Source of the DNA: Acanthacorydalis orientalis
Taxonomy: Eukaryota; Arthropoda; Insecta; Megaloptera; Corydalidae
NCBI GenBank assembly: GCA_034766995.1
Contig: CM068317.1
Location: 32,223,501-32,287,500, forward strand
Direction: 5' to 3'
DNA length: 64,000 nt
Each line of letters opens with the position of its first letter. Within the stretch, counting starts at the first letter, position 1. The notes under the pieces were generated by a model. The model made no database searches, was not told where the DNA came from, and saw only the letters and a program-made list of their open reading frames with translations. Both the position numbers and the translations under genes were made by a program. Below, in pieces: positions 60,250 to 64,000 of this stretch.

Positions 60250-60914
60250 CATATACATGTATTTACAAATATATACATACATATGTATTTTTGATATAAT
60301 AAATATAAATCTTCTTTTTGCATGAGTGAATGTGTATGGAAAAAATTTAATATTAAAATGAATAATCGGAAACAGTTACTGCTACATGCATAAAGTGTGC
60401 GTTTTGTAATTTATTTTTATTTAAAAGCTTGTTTGTTGGAAGACTGGTACTGAGTGAACCATTAAATTACTTTAAAATTCAAGACAGATAATTCTGTCAA
60501 AATGCACTGTATTCTGCAAGCAAAGTAATTTGAGAAAATATTTTCACAACACTTTTATAATTGAAAAAAATATAAAAACTTTTTTAATATTTTTTAAGAA
60601 TATATATATATATATATACGTATCTTTCTTTTGTTGTTATTGTATGAGAAAAAATAGACCTCTCAAGAATAAAACGCAAAATTTATATTTAACTACTAGC
60701 ATATATGAAATGTAGGCAACGGAAGTAGAAAAAAATGGAAAGAAATTAATTTATAATTATAGAACAAAAAAGATAGAATGATATTAGAAAATATATTACA
60801 AACGTGTTGTACATTATAGAAAAAAAATGAATGTATATATCTTGAAGAAAACTACGAACGGCAATGTACGTCAAAAAGAGATCATCTTGTATTTTAGATG
60901 GTAACATCGATTAA

Positions 60915-60917
<3 letters not shown>
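60250..60917. other. AT-rich stretch, no gene seen
   Basis: The 61-codon plus frame at 60530-60715 includes a TA repeat and is not credible. Confidence 0.6.

Positions 60918-60960
<43 letters not shown>
60918..60960. repeat. (TA)n microsatellite
   Basis: TA run of about 42 bp. Confidence 0.96.
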
Positions 60961-60966
<6 letters not shown>

Positions 60967-60999
60967 TAAAAAAGTCAACAGAAAAAAAAAACATTAGAA

Positions 61000-61280
61000 G
61001 AAAAAACGATATCTGGATCATTGCAAGAGAATATGAAATCTTGAATGCGGAAGCGTGATGTTAAAAGCAGATTAGTGGAGACTAATTGAATCGCTTTGAC
61101 GCGCTGCTCAAAATGTAACTGAAAAGCTTAATCGGTGACAGCCCGGCCTACGGGAAGAGAAATTCGAATATTGGATGAAAAAAATCCGTTTTAAACGCAA
61201 CACCTTATTAGGATCGATGTCGATAACCTTTTTCAAAGACTGCACATACAGTGTTATAGTTCTGTACAATCACAAAATTG
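61000..61280. promoter_or_regulatory. base-balanced island, candidate regulatory DNA
   Basis: Complex between 61010 and 61160: GAATGCGGAAGCGTGATG, GACTAATTGAATCGC (homeodomain-like TAATTG core), TTTGACGCGCTGCTC and GACAGCCCGGCCTACGGGAA. No open frame. Candidate conserved regulatory element by composition only. Confidence 0.3.
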
Positions 61281-62796
61281 ACCCTTTCACTGGACAATCA
61301 TTCTTTTTTTGTAAATGGTAGTAGCTATGGTCATTTAAATACTGTCTTGTTTATTATTATTTAATTGACATAATAGATTTTGATTATGTCGAACATAATT
61401 ATATAGACATATTTTATATACCTACATACATACATACACTCATATATTTATATATATATATATATATATATATGTGTATACATATAAGTATGTGTGTGTG
61501 TTAATATAATATAAATATTTTTTATACATTTAAAAAGTTTAAAATAACTATAATATGAATATGAAATGAATAATCATTTGTTAAGAAATGTAATAAGTAC
61601 ACACTTGTTAAATAAAAAAGGCATCAAATATTAAATTATTATGTGATTTCTAGGATTTTAGCTTTTTATTGTTACTAAACATTCCATTTTTTTAGTTTTA
61701 TTATATTATTAAAATACTATTCGATATGTATATATGGATATTTTAAAAAATATTGGTTTTGAATATAAAAGAGTACTAATATTATAATAAATATATTATT
61801 CGTTATAAAAAAAAATATATTATTGTTTGTATGATTTATATCATATGCAATAATTATCCAAAAGTTGCTAATCTAGTTCTGATTATATAACTGATGAAGG
61901 TTAGTAAAATTTAAGCAATAAACAATTAGATTACTGATTTTAGCATTATGCCTGAGGTTGGATTGGCGCCTGACTTTATTTTATCTTTAGTTCGTTTTAG
62001 ACATATTTTTTCAATGAATCGGAAATACCATTTGTTATAAAAAACATTTTTTATATAAATATTATATATATATATATATACATATATAATATATTCACGG
62101 TGTGTTCGAAACAAGTTTAATGTCACACTATACAAATTTTACTCATTAATTATTATTTTTTTATATATTTCAGTCACGTTCAACTACATTCATGAATTAA
62201 TATATATATATATATATATATTGACTAATATGTAATAAATTCCAATCTAGATGTGTGTTATTTTTATTGAGACTTAAAAAGGGAGGTAAATTTATTTTCA
62301 TTTATTTTTTATCTTTGAACTGTAACAAACGACATGTTCATTGCTTTTCTGTATTATTTTTGAAATCAAAAAAATAATAATAAACTCAGTCATATTTTTA
62401 TATTAATTGATACTTTAAGTATATTATTTTAAGACGATTTATTATTATTCGTAGTCGAAGAATATAAACAGTGCATTTTTTAAAACTGAAACAGATATAA
62501 ATAAGTATCTATAAAAGAGAAAATATTACATGATTTAAAGTAAGTGTTTTCATTAAAGGGTTATAAGAAATGCTAATAGAAATTAATTGTTTGAAATAAT
62601 TATGTTTCATCATAATTTTAATTTTAGATATATTTCACAAAAAATATAAGAGTTACCTTCTTTTTAGAATAACTAAATTTAATGAGAATAAGAACTGAAC
62701 ATTCAACTAAATTTAAAAACATGTCAATAAAAGTATTGTATGGTTACATAAACAATTGTCTATTAAAATAGTAACTTCGATGATTTTTTTAAAACA
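61281..62796. other. AT-rich stretch with small TA runs, no gene
   Basis: TA/TG cluster at 61450-61500, TA at 62061-62090 and 62202-62221. The 69-codon minus frame at 61926-62135 has no motif. No gene. Confidence 0.6.
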
Positions 62797-63308
62797 TTAG
62801 GTTGGTAAAAAAATAATTGCGGTTTATGATTTTTAAATTTATGTATATTTTTCATATACATTCTTCTCTATTTTAAGTGGTTCAGAACTATTGGATGACA
62901 GACGCCTAACTTTTATGCAAGCTCTTGAATAGATCTCTTTCTGATTCAACTATCGCCTTCAGTTAGTAGTTATGAACTGAAGAAAGACGCCCGTGCACTA
63001 TTGCACCGTACGTTTCTTAACAGTACCTACACCAAAAGCATCATTTAATTTACGAGCATTTTCAGCTGCTCTACCATCCGTGTTGAATTCATACAAAAAA
63101 TTTTGCTTTTATTGGCTTTTTTCCATTTTTAATTCAATAGCCCAATTTAAAGCAAAATTAATAATAAAACCAAAGCCGATGTTATGAAAATACAAACCGA
63201 AAATCGATTTTAAAATGATATTAACATGAACATGATGAAATGACAATTTCATTAAAAAAAATTACAATTCAGAAAACCAAAACTGTAATTATTTTTCCAC
63301 TAATCTAA
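62797..63308 (-). mobile_element. non-autonomous mariner deletion derivative, copy 3
   Basis: A 512-bp element. The left end is TTAGGTTGGTAAAAAAATAA continuing TTGCGG. The right end as reverse complement is TTAGATTAGTGGAAAAATAA. TA follows the right end (63309-63310); the base pair before the left end is CA instead of TA. It is about 40-50 bp shorter than the other copies because part of the linker after the first helix-turn-helix is missing. The tail next to the left end again contains the GTATATGAA word found at the deletion junction of copies 1 and 2. Confidence 0.88.
62870..63126 (-). pseudogene. mariner transposase N-terminal (HTH) fragment, copy 3
   Basis: Starts at ATG 63126: MEKSQ, stop, then KQNFLYEFNTDGRAAENARK, LNDAFGVGTVKKRTVQ. 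This closely follows the first helix-turn-helix region of cecropia-type mariners. After VQ a stop and a small deletion remove the WWFKKF segment. Frameshifted pieces of the GRPS linker (LKAIVESERD) and of the second helix-turn-helix (KLGVCHPIVLNHLK) follow. Stops in every frame make it non-functional. The catalytic domain is absent, as in the other copies. Confidence 0.85.
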
Positions 63309-63310
63309 TA

Positions 63311-63759
63311 ACATCGAGAAAGATGAAAATATAAAAAAAATAAAGATAATTGCAAAATATACTTTATTTACAAGTTACTTTGTACATAAAAATGTTCACT
63401 CTGTACAAAGTGCAAATAGAGGAATTTATATTTTCTACAATGACAATTATTAAAATTTCATAAAAGGAAATAATTTAAAACTTTAAAAAATCGTACTCTT
63501 CTTTTTTATTTCATATACCCCGGAAATTGCTTAGTGCATATATATATATATACAGTAGACAACATTTATAATTTTATATTCTTATTAATGCATTGTTTCA
63601 ATTTGCAAAAATCATTTCACCAAAATAGTACGGACTAATATAAATAAATTAATAATGATGTAGAACAATGAAGACGGTGGCGACATTTTCTTTATTAATA
63701 TTTATTTGTGCACCTTTTGCAATACATAACACACACACTACGTGCATGTTAAAAAATAT
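63311..63759. other. AT-rich stretch, no gene seen
   Basis: A short TA run at 63537-63553. No gene. Confidence 0.6.
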
Positions 63760-63910
63760 TTATATAAGTTGAACCCACGCTAGCTTGTAAACTGTATCAG
63801 CAAACAACATACCCACATCTTTTTGCATGTTTGTGGCCGTCACAGACACGTAATTAGTCAAATTTTAGTCTGTTGAATCGTCGTGTCGTTGTTTTCGTAT
63901 TCTCTCTTAC
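63760..63910. other. moderately complex patch near the window edge
   Basis: Contains CCCACGCTAGCTTGTAAACT, TTTGTGGCCGTCACAGACAC and GAATCGTCGTGTCGTTG. No open frame. May be a conserved element or continue beyond the window. Confidence 0.2.
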
Positions 63911-64000
63911 ATTTCAACAATATTTAAATTGATATTTTTGTAAACGTATCATTAAGAAACGTTTCATGATGAAATAATTATTCCATTTAATATTTTTTTT

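Overview
The window looks like non-coding DNA from an arthropod, most likely an insect. By eye it is roughly four-fifths A+T. It contains several dozen (TA)n tracts, often grading into (CA)n, (GT)n or (GA)n, and broken mariner-type transposons. No gene has a confident host function: nothing shows a chain of plausible exons, and no rRNA, tRNA, CRISPR array or recognisable small RNA was found. Most long open frames are translated TA repeats (runs of YIYIYI) or chance frames. The insect assignment is inferred from the mariner lineages and base composition; no host gene confirms it.

The supportable content is mostly mobile DNA. Three elements (2565-3129, 35050-35592 and 62797-63308) share Hsmar1/cecropia-type mariner ends and keep only the N-terminal DNA-binding half of the transposase. 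They appear to carry the same internal deletion, so they look like one non-autonomous family. Three further mariner relics of other lineages lie at 20-723, 12921-13130 and 39922-40352. Two copies of a short palindromic MITE with about 39-bp terminal inverted repeats and TA flanks lie at 5635-5820 and 54731-54857. A TTAA-flanked piggyBac-like relic spans 22161-22714. A 762-bp imperfect foldback repeat (3201-3962) and a pogo/Tigger-like repetitive relic (about 7880-8290) complete the mobile fraction.

Between these are islands of 100-400 bp that are clearly less AT-rich and more complex than their surroundings: about 1436-1575, 4380-4751, 8975-9250, 12240-12430, 18090-18200, 25040-25310, 26020-26340, 28600-29130, 31100-31510, 34380-34480, 38755-38890, 44745-45010, 46800-46950, 48960-49340, 52660-52800, 55050-55380, 61000-61280 and 63760-63910. 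I cannot assign them to genes. The simplest reading is conserved or regulatory DNA in a gene desert or very large intron, with a few possibly being isolated exons (18090-18176 minus, 55100-55366 plus).

Other structure: long perfect hairpins at 54557-54601 (20-bp arms) and 33319-33357 (17-bp arms), nested palindromes at 8454-8510, and an old direct duplication (57370-57670 and 58152-58505).
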